Shown here piece by piece: positions 7,748 to 17,783 of a stretch of 64,000 bases of DNA. The notes under the pieces were generated by a model, which was not told where the DNA came from, made no database searches, and saw only the letters and a list, made by a program, of their open reading frames with translations. Position 1 is the stretch's first letter; every line of letters begins with the position of its first letter. Source of the stretch: Bacteroidota bacterium (GTDB lineage Bacteria > Bacteroidota > Bacteroidia > Chitinophagales > Saprospiraceae); NCBI GenBank assembly GCA_963169325.1, contig CAUJEY010000250.1, positions 1 to 64,000 of the forward strand, written 5' to 3'. A program made the position numbers and the translations under genes.

Positions 7748-10708
7748 TCACCGCTTCGCCGGAAGCAGCTCCCGGATTTTTCGCAAAAATATCGCCGAGA
7801 CCCGGTCGAAACCCACGTCGTTGGGATGGATTTCGTCGTCCCACTGGTTGTCGGCCACACGGCCGCGCAGGTCGAGATAGTGCACATCCTTATATTCGCC
7901 GGCCATAGTTTTGAGTCGTTTGTTGAATTCGTCGATCATCAGGTGTACGGCGGCATTGCGGTCACCTTCGCGCAGTAAATTCTTTTTGTCGAAACATTCA
8001 CCAAGCCAGCTCGATTTTTTTATACCTGGTTTTAGCGGGCGCGGGTAATCGTAGCTATGCACCAGTATGGGCATGCCCGGGCGTTCTTTTTTCAGGCGTT
8101 CAAATATCTGGCGGTAGATCTTTTGTATCTCGTCCAGTGTTTTCGAAAATGATTGGTTAAAGAACCGGTCCGGGTGCTCGCCCTCCGGAGCATCGGCGAA
8201 TTGATCGTTCATAAATCCGGACATTTTGTCGCCGAGGATATCGTTTCCGCCGCCGCTCAGCAGCAGCAGCGCCGGTTTCATCTCTGCCAGTTTTTTGAAC
8301 AAATCCCCTTCCTGATAATAGTTCTGGATAGTATCGCCGGCAGCGGACAAGCAATAGACCGGATAGTTTCGCCCGATATTATCGATGATATCGACCAGCA
8401 GCGGATGTTGGAACCAGGAGTCGCCTTCAGCCAGAAACCTCGGCAACTTGGGGTTCTTCTCCACCATTTTATCGTACTGCCGGCTGCGCCGCCAATGCGC
8501 CCAGAAATTGCCGGCAGCCAGGGCTGTATCCCAAAAGAGTCCTTTTTCCGCAGACCTGACGCCCTTTTTTAACGTCAGGGCGCCGTTCAGACCCGGTTTT
8601 TTGTCGAAATACAAGCCGAACAGAAAATGTGCCAGGTAAGGGCTGCCGGTTTTGGGGTCAATGGAGCGCTGCAGCCACCGGGTATCCACTTTGTTGTATT
8701 CCGGGTTGGGCACCCGGACTTTTACGACGAAGGTGTTCCAGCCTTTGGGCATGGGCGTGGGTTTGGGTTTGCCGATATTCAGTCCCCTTGAGCCGGCGGT
8801 TCGGTATTGCTCAATCAGGTGTGGTTCGGGGAGCGGCTCCAGTTGCAACATGCCGGTGTCGAAACGGTCGGCACTGGCGAGAAACTGAAGATAACTGTCT
8901 GCGAAGGGGCGGTTAAATACCCGTGTGCTTTCATCCAGGGCGCCGGTGATGACTGCGCCATCTTCTTTCAGCAGAAAAACGCTTTCACCGGGGTCCAGCA
9001 GGGTGGCGGTGTTGGATTCCAGCAAATGGGTGGTATTGACGCCGAATTCGGCCCCCAAATATGCGGCGGCCACATACAGGTTTCCGGCCGTCTGGTTGGT
9101 GAGCCGCACCTTAAATCCACCGGTCCAGTAGACCCGCCCGTTTTCGTCTTTGCCCTCCTGGTGCAGGTCGATTTGCAGGGAGTCTCCTTTGAGGGTCAGG
9201 GGCCGTTCGTCGGGGGTTAAAAATTCGACTTTCAACGCAGACAGGGGTAGTGGCGTGTCGGTGTTGTTTTTTAGTTCTTTGGTAAAATGCCAACGGGCGA
9301 TTTGTTGCAGGTGTTCGCATATTTTGGCCGCGGCATCGTCGTGATCCGTCAGGGCAGGCAGCACCAGTGGCCGGAACCAGTCGCCCGGATTGGTCAGGTA
9401 AAACATATCGCCAAAACACAGCACATCATAATCGAGCCGGGCGGTGGATTCCGTCACTTCCACCCAGGGTTGCATGGCGGGTGCGGTGAGCGCATCCACG
9501 AGTTCCTGGGCCCTGTCCGGCGCGGCATCTTTGTCGAGCACACGGATGCGCAGGCGACGGGTGTCGAGGTTTTTCACGCGGGCAGGCATGGCATTCTGGG
9601 CTAGTTGGTCGCGCAGTTCGGGAGCGAATGCCACCGCGGCGTGATCAAGTTCGGCCTTAGTAATGCGGCCGGTATACCATTTTTTATCGAAACCCTGCAC
9701 TTCCACGGTGGTGTGGCCTGGCTTAACGCGGTGCAGCACGCCGAGGTTGAGCAAGTAGCCGCCTTTGCCGTCGGGGTCGAGCCGGCCGGTTGCCGAGGAG
9801 GCGTCGGGTGTTTTTTGTAAAAAACCGGTATTGGCTAAACGGGCGGCCTTGGCGGGGGTATAAATTTTGGGGCGCTGGCTGAAGCGGTAACGAATCTGGT
9901 TGCGCACGCGTCCCACAAGGTCCTGGTAGGTGAGGTGGCCGCCGGTTTCCCGGAGGATGCGCAGGAGGTGAGCCGTGAGTACACCCTGTCGTTTGCCATC
10001 GATAAAATCTTCCATGGCCGGTTCGTTGCTTTCGCAGGCGGCGATCTGGACATACTGCCCTTCGGGCAAAAGCGCGGCGATGCCTTTTTCTTTTAGTAAT
10101 TTCAGTTCTTTTGGGCCGCCGAACACAAAATCTGACCAGGGCCGTATGGGAAACACGAGATCGACCTGTTTGCGGGTAGCCACAGGCATGCCGGCGGACC
10201 GGGTATTGTCGCCGGAGTGGCAACAGTCGAAGATAGTCAGGATATGGGCGCCGGTTTTATTGCTCAGTTCGCTCAGCAGGTAGCGGAGTTCTTTGTCGGC
10301 CAGCAGGAATTTGGAAGATTGTTGGCCGGTGTAGTAGCAAACGATGCCTTCCAGCCTGCCGTCGCTTTCGGCGGGCCATAAGTTAGGATCGGCAGTTTCG
10401 ACGCCGCCATGGCCCGAGTAGTACAACAACACCGAGTCGCCGGTTTTTGCCTGGCCAAGGTGCCGGCGGATACCTTTAATGATGTTTTCTTTGGTGGCTT
10501 GCTTGTCGTAGAGTTTTTCGGCGTGCAGGTTGATCGCCGGGTCGTTTTTCAGGAACTCCTGTATGGCATCGGTATCGGCTACGCAGCCGGAGAGCTGCGG
10601 GAAGGAAGCCATCCGGTCGATGACGATCTCTTCTTCGTAGGCATTGATGGCGATGAATAGGGCGTAAAGGTTTTTGGCGGCGGTGGATTTAGTTTTTGCT
10701 TTTGGCAT
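7748..10708 (-). CDS. Caspase-family (metacaspase) protease fused to SGNH/GDSL hydrolase
   Basis: N-terminal YYSGHGG and IFDCCHSGD (caspase His/Cys); C-terminal FLAEGDSWFQHP, LLSGGGNDI, DEIHPNDVG (SGNH blocks). Confidence 0.88.
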   Translation of the reverse strand: MPKAKTKSTAAKNLYALFIAINAYEEEIVIDRMASFPQLSGCVADTDAIQEFLKNDPAINLHAEKLYDKQATKENIIKGIRRHLGQAKTGDSVLLYYSGHGGVETADPNLWPAESDGRLEGIVCYYTGQQSSKFLLADKELRYLLSELSNKTGAHILTIFDCCHSGDNTRSAGMPVATRKQVDLVFPIRPWSDFVFGGPKELKLLKEKGIAALLPEGQYVQIAACESNEPAMEDFIDGKRQGVLTAHLLRILRETGGHLTYQDLVGRVRNQIRYRFSQRPKIYTPAKAARLANTGFLQKTPDASSATGRLDPDGKGGYLLNLGVLHRVKPGHTTVEVQGFDKKWYTGRITKAELDHAAVAFAPELRDQLAQNAMPARVKNLDTRRLRIRVLDKDAAPDRAQELVDALTAPAMQPWVEVTESTARLDYDVLCFGDMFYLTNPGDWFRPLVLPALTDHDDAAAKICEHLQQIARWHFTKELKNNTDTPLPLSALKVEFLTPDERPLTLKGDSLQIDLHQEGKDENGRVYWTGGFKVRLTNQTAGNLYVAAAYLGAEFGVNTTHLLESNTATLLDPGESVFLLKEDGAVITGALDESTRVFNRPFADSYLQFLASADRFDTGMLQLEPLPEPHLIEQYRTAGSRGLNIGKPKPTPMPKGWNTFVVKVRVPNPEYNKVDTRWLQRSIDPKTGSPYLAHFLFGLYFDKKPGLNGALTLKKGVRSAEKGLFWDTALAAGNFWAHWRRSRQYDKMVEKNPKLPRFLAEGDSWFQHPLLVDIIDNIGRNYPVYCLSAAGDTIQNYYQEGDLFKKLAEMKPALLLLSGGGNDILGDKMSGFMNDQFADAPEGEHPDRFFNQSFSKTLDEIQKIYRQIFERLKKERPGMPILVHSYDYPRPLKPGIKKSSWLGECFDKKNLLREGDRNAAVHLMIDEFNKRLKTMAGEYKDVHYLDLRGRVADNQWDDEIHPNDVGFDRVSAIFLRKIRELLPAKR

Positions 10709-10809
10709 GGTGTGGGTGTTGGTTTGAGTTCATGTAATAGGCCACAAAAGTCATTATTTTTCGAACCAAATTCATCCTAGATTTTGTTATCTTTACGCGC
10801 CTGAAAAAA

Positions 10810-10887
10810 GGGGCATTAGCTCAGTTGGCTAGAGCGTCCCGACTCGTCAGTCGGGAAGGCTACTGGTTCGAGTCGGGCTATACTCCA
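10810..10887 (+). pseudogene. tRNA-like pseudogene (degenerate tandem copy of tRNA-Ala)
   Basis: 5' half identical to next tRNA, but anticodon arm is 3 nt longer (TCCCGAC-TCGTCA-GTCGGGA), acceptor has a C-A mismatch, T-stem ACTGG/CGGGCT does not pair. Confidence 0.65.
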
Positions 10888-10898
10888 AACAAACAAAA

Positions 10899-10972
10899 GG
10901 GGCATTAGCTCAGTTGGCTAGAGCGCTACGTTCGCATCGTAGAGGCCACCGGTTCGAGTCCGGTATGCTCCA
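10899..10972 (+). tRNA. tRNA-Ala (CGC)
   Basis: GGGGCATTAGCTCAGTTGGCTAGAGCGCTACGTTCGCATCGTAGAGGCCACCGGTTCGAGTCCGGTATGCTCCA; all stems pair; loop TTCGCAT. Confidence 0.93.
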
Positions 10973-11116
10973 CTTTTTTAAGAATTAATTCGCCCATCTC
11001 CTCCAGACAAGGGCCACGAAGGAAAAAACGCCGTATTCACGTTTCAACAGCGGCGCCAGTTTTTCCTGTATGTATAACCTATTCCAATACCTTATTCCAC
11101 TTATCCTGTAAAAATT

Positions 11117-12577
11117 ATGAACAGACTATTTCCCCTCCTCCTGCTTTTGGCCGGTGTATGCCAGGCCCAAACCACTATCCATTTTTACACCGTACCGTTT
11201 AAGAATGCGTACCATGTACAGGCACGCGATCTGGGCAACGACGAATTTATGTTGCTCTTCGACACCTATTGTTATACCCCGGGCTCTGTGGTTATCGAGG
11301 GTTGCCCCAGGGGCTATTATCTGTACCGGCTGGATGCCGGGCATGATACCTTGTGGACGCGCCATCTGCAACTGGATTACCCTGATTTTCGCGCGCTGTT
11401 GCCGGATGAAACCCAAGGTAAAATAAAAGTTTTCGGCGCCCTTTCCCCGGAGTCCGGAACCTGCAACGATGAGACGATATGGGCCACCAATTTTTCCGGA
11501 ATCAGCCGGCCGACCGTCCATAATTTTGATTTAGCCGGCGAGTACCTGGATTCTGCAAAATTTACCGTGGACGACTGTTTCCTGGAATACCGCTTCGCCC
11601 GGAAATTGCCAGGCAACCGAACCTTGTTCGGCGCCCAATATTTTGAAAGAGGCAGTCAAGGCCCTTTAGGCTATGCCGAGGCCCGGTATTTTGTCCTGAA
11701 TGCCCAAGATGAAACGGAGCAGAGTTTCGTTTATCCGGATAAATATTATTTCAATACAAAATGGACGGAAGTCGACGACACGACCACCCTGATCGTTCAT
11801 TACAATGTAAAAAGCCAACAACATGAGTTCGTAAAAATAGATCAACAGGGCAACGAAATTTGGGCAAAACCCTATCAAGGCCCCCCTGTGGTGGTCATTA
11901 GAAACATACAAATACTTAAAAATGGCGATATCGCTACCCTGGGCGTGTACTACGACAATCAGGTGCGTAAAAATTTGCTCAACCGGTATGACCCGGATGC
12001 CAATCTCCTGTGGTCGAAAGAATTTAACAATTCAAATGCCACTACCGCGCTCGGCGAATTAGACAACGGCCAACTTATCTACGGCGAATCCATGTGGAAC
12101 GGCGCTTCCTCCCAGGACATCATGCTCCGGGTTTTATCGCCGGACGGGGATTCTATCCATGCAAAATGGTATCCCCTTTCTCCGGGAATAGATCAGATCG
12201 GCGCCATCCTCGCCAAAGGAAATGCTTTTTATTTTACCGGTGACGCCTATGGCGGACTGGATTCTACCTACGGCCCGTCCAGACCCTTTTTGGCCTTCGA
12301 AGACGCCATTCTGACCAACACAAAAGAACAAATATCCGACGCCGGTTCACCATTTACGATAGTCCCCAATCCGGCGGCTAATACCATTCAAATCCGGAAT
12401 TTATCTGCTGCGCAGATAGAATTCATAGAACTGTATGACAGAACAGGCAGAAAAATCAGAAACATTACCGCCGATTTTGACAGGATAAACATTTCGGACC
12501 TCGAAAAAGGAATGTATCTCCTCCAGGTTTGCGATGCAGAGAAAAAATCTGACATACTCAAGTTCTTCAAATTATAA
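11117..12577 (+). CDS. Secreted protein with T9SS type A C-terminal sorting domain
   Basis: Signal peptide; C-terminal TIVPNPAANTIQIRN...LYDRTGRKI...LEKGMYLLQV...KFFKL. Confidence 0.85.
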   Translation: MNRLFPLLLLLAGVCQAQTTIHFYTVPFKNAYHVQARDLGNDEFMLLFDTYCYTPGSVVIEGCPRGYYLYRLDAGHDTLWTRHLQLDYPDFRALLPDETQGKIKVFGALSPESGTCNDETIWATNFSGISRPTVHNFDLAGEYLDSAKFTVDDCFLEYRFARKLPGNRTLFGAQYFERGSQGPLGYAEARYFVLNAQDETEQSFVYPDKYYFNTKWTEVDDTTTLIVHYNVKSQQHEFVKIDQQGNEIWAKPYQGPPVVVIRNIQILKNGDIATLGVYYDNQVRKNLLNRYDPDANLLWSKEFNNSNATTALGELDNGQLIYGESMWNGASSQDIMLRVLSPDGDSIHAKWYPLSPGIDQIGAILAKGNAFYFTGDAYGGLDSTYGPSRPFLAFEDAILTNTKEQISDAGSPFTIVPNPAANTIQIRNLSAAQIEFIELYDRTGRKIRNITADFDRINISDLEKGMYLLQVCDAEKKSDILKFFKL

Positions 12578-12730
12578 AAAAAATGGCGTAAAACCGGAAA
12601 ATCGGGAACAATCCGAAATCTTGCATTCCCATGACAACCTCCCGTCCGTCAAAATGTTATCTATTCCAGGCCCATTGACGATACAACCCCGCCAAGCTTC
12701 CTTATTCACCCTAAACACAAGTATATTACG

Positions 12731-13000
12731 ATGCAATGTCCCGTTTGTTCCGAAACCCTCGTCCTCTCCGACCGCAACGGCGTGGAAATAGATTATTGCC
12801 CAAAATGCCGCGGTATCTGGCTCGATCGCGGAGAACTCGATAAAATCGTCGAGCGCGCGGCTGAACACTATTCCAACAAGGACAATTACGATGCCGACCG
12901 GCACAAGTACGAGCGCCACCCAAACCCAAAACACGTATATCCCGATCCCCAATACCGGAAAAAGAAGTCGTTTTTGAACGAGTTCTTTGATTTTGACTAA
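12731..13000 (+). CDS. zf-TFIIB domain protein
   Basis: MQCPVCSETL...IDYCPKCRGIWLDRGELDKI. Confidence 0.9.
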   Translation: MQCPVCSETLVLSDRNGVEIDYCPKCRGIWLDRGELDKIVERAAEHYSNKDNYDADRHKYERHPNPKHVYPDPQYRKKKSFLNEFFDFD

Positions 13001-13003
13001 TTC

Positions 13004-14122
13004 ATGCGCATTCTGGTAGCTGCCGATTCCTTCAAAGACGCCCTCTCCGCACCACGCGTCTGCCGGGCCATCGCTACCGGTATCCGCCAGGCGCATCTGG
13101 ACGCGCAGGTCACCGAATTCCCCCTGTCCGATGGCGGAGAAGGCGCTTTTGAGGTACTGGCGTATCATTTGAATTTAAAAACGGTGGAAGCAGCGACCGT
13201 TGACCCACTCTTCCGGCCCATGCAGGCATCGTATGGCCTTAGCCCGGACGGCCGAACGGCTTTTGTGGAAATGGCTAAAACCTCCGGATTGCAGTTGCTC
13301 CGGCCGGAAGCGCGCAACCCGCTACATACTACCACACTGGGTACCGGCATGTTGCTGGCCGATGCTCAACGACGGGGCGCCACGCGCGTCGTGCTGGCCA
13401 TCGGCGGCAGCGCCACCAACGACGGCGGCATCGGCATGGCTGTTGCACTGGGTTGGCGTTTTTTGGATACACAAGGCCGGGAAATCAGTCCCGTGGGTGG
13501 ACAGCTCCACCAGATCGCCCGCATCGTGCCGCCCGATACGCCGGGCACGCTGACCGGTGTGGAGGTTATTTGCGATGTCACCAATCCGTTATACGGCCCG
13601 GTTGGCGCAGCACAGGTGTACGGCCCGCAAAAGGGCGCGGATGAGGCAACCGTAGCCACCTTGGACGCCGGCTTGCAACACCTGGCGCAACTGGTAGAAC
13701 AACAATGGAACCGCCCCGGCCTGGCGCAAATACCCGGCGCCGGCGCGGCGGGCGGGTTGGGTTACGGCGCCGTGGCGTTTCTCCAGGCTACCCTGCGCCG
13801 CGGCATCGATCTGATGCTTGATCTGACGCATTTCGACGACGCACTCGCCCAAGCCGACCTCGTTATTACCGGCGAAGGGCAATTGGACGGGCAAACCCTG
13901 CACGGCAAACTCATTCACGGCATCTGCCGGCGGGCAGCCCGTTTCGGCGTACCGGTAATCGCCTTGTGCGGCCGCTTGGCCGCCACGCCCGAACAAGTGC
14001 AGGCAATCGGCCTGCAACAAGCAATCTCGATAAATAAAGTGGAATTGCCCCTGCCTGAAATGCTGGCGCGTACGGAAGAGAATCTGGAGCGGGCGGGGCA
14101 GGAATTGGGGGGTAGGGTTTAG
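13004..14122 (+). CDS. glxK: Glycerate kinase
   Basis: MRILVAADSFKDALSAPRV, PLSDGGEGAFEVL, ATNDGGIGMA, TGEGQLDGQTLHGK. Confidence 0.93.
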   Translation: MRILVAADSFKDALSAPRVCRAIATGIRQAHLDAQVTEFPLSDGGEGAFEVLAYHLNLKTVEAATVDPLFRPMQASYGLSPDGRTAFVEMAKTSGLQLLRPEARNPLHTTTLGTGMLLADAQRRGATRVVLAIGGSATNDGGIGMAVALGWRFLDTQGREISPVGGQLHQIARIVPPDTPGTLTGVEVICDVTNPLYGPVGAAQVYGPQKGADEATVATLDAGLQHLAQLVEQQWNRPGLAQIPGAGAAGGLGYGAVAFLQATLRRGIDLMLDLTHFDDALAQADLVITGEGQLDGQTLHGKLIHGICRRAARFGVPVIALCGRLAATPEQVQAIGLQQAISINKVELPLPEMLARTEENLERAGQELGGRV

Positions 14123-14246
14123 GGTTTAGGGTTTAGGGTTTGGAGGTTTGGAGGTTTGGAGGTTTGGAGGTTTGGGGGTTTGGGGATTAACGGGGTGTAG
14201 CCCTAAACCCCCAAACCCCCAAACCCCCAAACCCTAAACCCCCAAA
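14114..14246. repeat. Telomere-like GGGTTTA/GGAGGTTT tandem repeats forming a large inverted repeat
   Basis: (gggttta)n then (ggaggttt)n at 14114-14186; complementary ccctaaacccccaaaccccc at 14200-14246; lies between convergent genes. Confidence 0.9.
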
Positions 14247-17200
14247 TTACCGCTTCGCAACTTTCGCTACGCTGCTGCCGATGCTGCTGTCTACGCGCAC
14301 CACATACAGACCTGCGGGCAGGTGCCGGATATCGAGCGAAAGCGCCTGGCCGGCGAAGAGATTGTTCGTATTGTGTTGCAGGGCGATACGGCCGTCGGCG
14401 CCGATGACGGTAATTTGTACCGGTCCGGAAGCGGATTCGCCGATCAGGAGCGTGAGCATCTCGCTGGCCGGGTTCGGCTGAACGCGCAAGCCCAGGGCGT
14501 CGGTGATCGGGTCGTTGGTACCAACGGTGGCATCGGTATCCACGATGACGCCACTTTCGGGCGCCTTGGCGCAAGCCACATCGCCGCCATCGGCGGTAAC
14601 ACAGGCTTCGCTCTCGTAGTTCACCATGTCCATCAAGTCCACCTGGTCGACAATCCAGCCGCCATCTGGCACGTTGGTATTATCGTCGCTACCGAAACGG
14701 AAGCGGAAGAGAATTTCCTGGTCTTTGTATTCGCTAACATCAAGGTAGGAGCGCACCCAGCCGTTGGAATTGCCGGAGAAGCCACTCAGGAACGGAATAG
14801 CGAAGGTGCCGTACTGGATTTTATTATTATAGCCTTCACGGATACCTTTTTCCGCCGCGATACGCCGCCATTGCGACTCACCTGCTTTCTGGAATTCTAC
14901 GAAGCCGGCATCAGCGCCGCCTTCCGTATTGTAGTTGTGCCAAAAGCGCATGACCGGTTTAGCGCCGGAAACTTTAATGAGCGGATCGAAGAAGAGCAGC
15001 ACCTGGTCGGTCTCGGTCACCGGTGCTTCGGCGCGCCAGGCGAAATCACCTACTTTGACGGAGTCGCCTTGCAGGAAAAAGGTCTGGTTGCCCTTATCGT
15101 TGATCAGGGGAATCCAGCTGGCGCCTTCCGTGTCCATATTGTCGCGGAACGTAAGCAGCGATTTGTTGTTTGGATTCGACTTAGCCGTATAGTTCAGCAC
15201 AACCACCTGACCGGAGGCCATCGTACCAAGATTCCAGGTAACGACGCCGCTGTTGTCGACGCCGCCGTTGCTGGCCGAACCGAAGGATAAACCGGCCGGC
15301 AGTGGGTCGGTAACCACGACGTTGGTGAGGGCTTCATCCTTGTGGTTGGTCACGGTGATGGTGAAAAGCGCATCATCGCCTGCTTCAATGATCGGCGTAG
15401 AGGTTTCCTTGGCGATTTTCAGCGCTTTTACACAGGTGGGGATCGGATCGAAATTTTCGACGCCGTCAGACGCATTATCCGCTTCGCCCTGGCTGGCAAA
15501 GATGCCCATACCGCGGCGGGCAAATACTTCGCTGATAAGGCAGGTATCCACGCCGGCATAGTTTTCCATATCTGCGGCGATGATCGCATCACGTCCGGTG
15601 ATGAAGCCGGGGCTGCAAGGTTGCAGTTTCATCCCGTCCATCACTAATTGGATTGCCCGGTGGTTACCGCTGCCGGTGTTGCTAAGGTCGGCGTCGTAGC
15701 CGTATTTTTCCACCATGGCCCAATACAAATCCCAGGTGACAGCAGTCCATATTTCACCCAAGGCGTGTACTTCGGTATTTTCAGCGACCGACGAGAAGGT
15801 GAGCGGGTTGATGCTCATGTCGGTAGAATAGGGATAACGGCGAATACCCTGTCCCTCGTTCGATTGCCGAAATACAAAAGTGCCCACGCCGCGTTTTTGT
15901 GCGGCTACATCGCCCGGTTTTACCGAGGTAACCAGGGTAAACCAATCGCTCCAGCCTTCGCCCATTTGTTCGGCATTGCCAAGGCAACCGGCCTGGCTCG
16001 GGCCGCCGGTCAGGCGGTTGGAGATACCATGTCCGTACTCATGAGCGATGATACCGTTGTCGAAATCACCGTCGAGTTGATTCGGGCCTGTATTCGAAGG
16101 CAGGGTCAGTGAAATATTCAGCCCATTACCGGCATATTGCCGGAGCAAGTCGCAATCCGATTTAATCATACTGACTGTCGGGATCGTCACCTGGCCGCCC
16201 ACCGCGCCGGCGGCCATGCCGAACGGAGTGTCGTCAAAGCCGCAAATAATGCAGGCGATAGCGCCGGCCTGTTGGGCATTGAGGGCTTTGCGGCCGAATT
16301 CGCATACGCCGCGGTCGACCATGGCAATTTTTCCCTGGACGCTGTTGATAGGCGGCGTACAATTTTGGTTGGCCTCGGATGTGCCGGAGCCGTCGTCGGT
16401 AAGCGCCACGTCGGCCGTAAGCGGTGTGGCGGTGATAGCACCTCCGAAGCCGGCAGTAGTGGCAGAGTAGGAGGCAATAACTGCGCCGGGCGCATTTACA
16501 TGAACAACTTGTCCTCCCCGACGCCCCCAGGGATACATTTGCATACGTCCGGAGCTGCCGTCAGCGGGGGTAGCGAAATTGGCATTATCGGTGCCGCTGC
16601 CGTCGAGCGCCTGTGCCGATACTTCGTCATCACCGAGTCCACCATTGCCGTAGTTGTTGGTTTGGAAGTTACCTGCTTCTTCGTCGAAGCCGAAACGGTA
16701 GGTGATGTCGTGCATCATGTTGTTGATGTAAAACAAGTTTGTGATCGCGGCCGCTTTGTTTTCAACCGGCTCAGCGTCCGGGTTGAAGGGAAAATCAAAC
16801 ACAAGATTTGCGCCGCCGTCGGCTGACTCGTCGGGTGAGCCGGTATTATCGTTGGCGCTGTCGTCGAATGCCCACACGTTGTTGCCGCGGGTGTAGGTGT
16901 ACTCGGCGCCGTCGGCGCCGTTTACATCATGCCAGCCGAAGGGTGAAGCCTGCAGGTCGTGCGGATTCACGATGAGCTCGTGCGGACCGTGCGCAGGACT
17001 TTCAGTGGGCAGGGCAAATACCCGGTAAGAGGCATCGGCGGAACCGGCTGAAGTTTGAAGTTTGAAGTTTGAAGTTTGAAGTTCGGGGGCTTCTGCCGGG
17101 CAATTTTCACCCGCGACATGGGCGTGACCGGCTTTGCAGTAAACGGTGTGGTTATGCTGAACCAGCATTTCACCCGATTGGGCATCCACGCACAACGTCC

Positions 17201-17783
17201 ACAAGTCAGAGGAATTCGCCTGGTCGATCGTGATTTTCCAGGCGAGACGGGGCCTCTTTTTTTCATTCAGGGCGTAACAGATCGTCACCGGAATCTCTGC
17301 CCTTGAAACGGCGCCGCTTTCGAACACCCAGTTTTGTTCGTTGATCTTGCGCTTCACGCCCGGCGTTTTGAAGCCGGTAAAGCCAAGATTGGCCATAGCC
17401 AGTTCGAGCGCCCGGGATGCACCCAGAGATGGCAGGGTGGTATTCACACTTTTGGCCAAACCCGGCACAAAACCGTGGCCGAGATGCAACACGGAACCAT
17501 CGGGCCGCACGTGCAGACCAAAAAGGGCATTGTACACCGGGATTCCGGCATATTGTTGTTGTACCCAAACGTGGGTGAGGCCGTTGTGTTTGGACACGTA
17601 GGCGTCGGTAATACGCACGTCGGAAACGTCTTCGCGCGTCAGGTTAAACTGGGTGGGAGTGCCTTGCAGAAAACGCAAGGCGGTTTCTTTAGCAGAGGAA
17701 ATGTTCTGGGCCTGCGGGAAAACGGCAATTAAAACAATTGCGCCCACAGCCAGCCAAAGGCGATGTAAAAGTGATCGACTCAT
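14247..17783 (-). CDS. M36 (fungalysin) metalloprotease with PA domain, DUF11 and T9SS sorting domain
   Basis: HEYGHGISNRLTGGP zinc site; PA-like PPINSVQGKIAMVDRGVCEFGRKALNAQQAGA; DUF11-like VTNHKDEALTNVVVTDPLP; C-terminal LRVQPNPASEMLTLLI. Start MSRSLLHRLW at 17783. Confidence 0.92.
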   Translation of the reverse strand: MSRSLLHRLWLAVGAIVLIAVFPQAQNISSAKETALRFLQGTPTQFNLTREDVSDVRITDAYVSKHNGLTHVWVQQQYAGIPVYNALFGLHVRPDGSVLHLGHGFVPGLAKSVNTTLPSLGASRALELAMANLGFTGFKTPGVKRKINEQNWVFESGAVSRAEIPVTICYALNEKKRPRLAWKITIDQANSSDLWTLCVDAQSGEMLVQHNHTVYCKAGHAHVAGENCPAEAPELQTSNFKLQTSAGSADASYRVFALPTESPAHGPHELIVNPHDLQASPFGWHDVNGADGAEYTYTRGNNVWAFDDSANDNTGSPDESADGGANLVFDFPFNPDAEPVENKAAAITNLFYINNMMHDITYRFGFDEEAGNFQTNNYGNGGLGDDEVSAQALDGSGTDNANFATPADGSSGRMQMYPWGRRGGQVVHVNAPGAVIASYSATTAGFGGAITATPLTADVALTDDGSGTSEANQNCTPPINSVQGKIAMVDRGVCEFGRKALNAQQAGAIACIICGFDDTPFGMAAGAVGGQVTIPTVSMIKSDCDLLRQYAGNGLNISLTLPSNTGPNQLDGDFDNGIIAHEYGHGISNRLTGGPSQAGCLGNAEQMGEGWSDWFTLVTSVKPGDVAAQKRGVGTFVFRQSNEGQGIRRYPYSTDMSINPLTFSSVAENTEVHALGEIWTAVTWDLYWAMVEKYGYDADLSNTGSGNHRAIQLVMDGMKLQPCSPGFITGRDAIIAADMENYAGVDTCLISEVFARRGMGIFASQGEADNASDGVENFDPIPTCVKALKIAKETSTPIIEAGDDALFTITVTNHKDEALTNVVVTDPLPAGLSFGSASNGGVDNSGVVTWNLGTMASGQVVVLNYTAKSNPNNKSLLTFRDNMDTEGASWIPLINDKGNQTFFLQGDSVKVGDFAWRAEAPVTETDQVLLFFDPLIKVSGAKPVMRFWHNYNTEGGADAGFVEFQKAGESQWRRIAAEKGIREGYNNKIQYGTFAIPFLSGFSGNSNGWVRSYLDVSEYKDQEILFRFRFGSDDNTNVPDGGWIVDQVDLMDMVNYESEACVTADGGDVACAKAPESGVIVDTDATVGTNDPITDALGLRVQPNPASEMLTLLIGESASGPVQITVIGADGRIALQHNTNNLFAGQALSLDIRHLPAGLYVVRVDSSIGSSVAKVAKR
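17049..17083. repeat. Heptanucleotide tandem repeat (TGAAGTT)x5 inside the M36 protease ORF
   Basis: Five perfect copies, read as ...PELQTSNFKLQTSAG... in the ORF. Confidence 0.95.

Noticed and set aside
14114-14246. Linear replicon telomere
   Set aside because: The telomere-like array is internal, short, degenerate and flanked by intact genes; a repeat hairpin is simpler.
14322-15290. 322-aa + ORF opposite the M36 protease
   Set aside because: Antisense shadow; the protease motifs on the minus strand are definitive.
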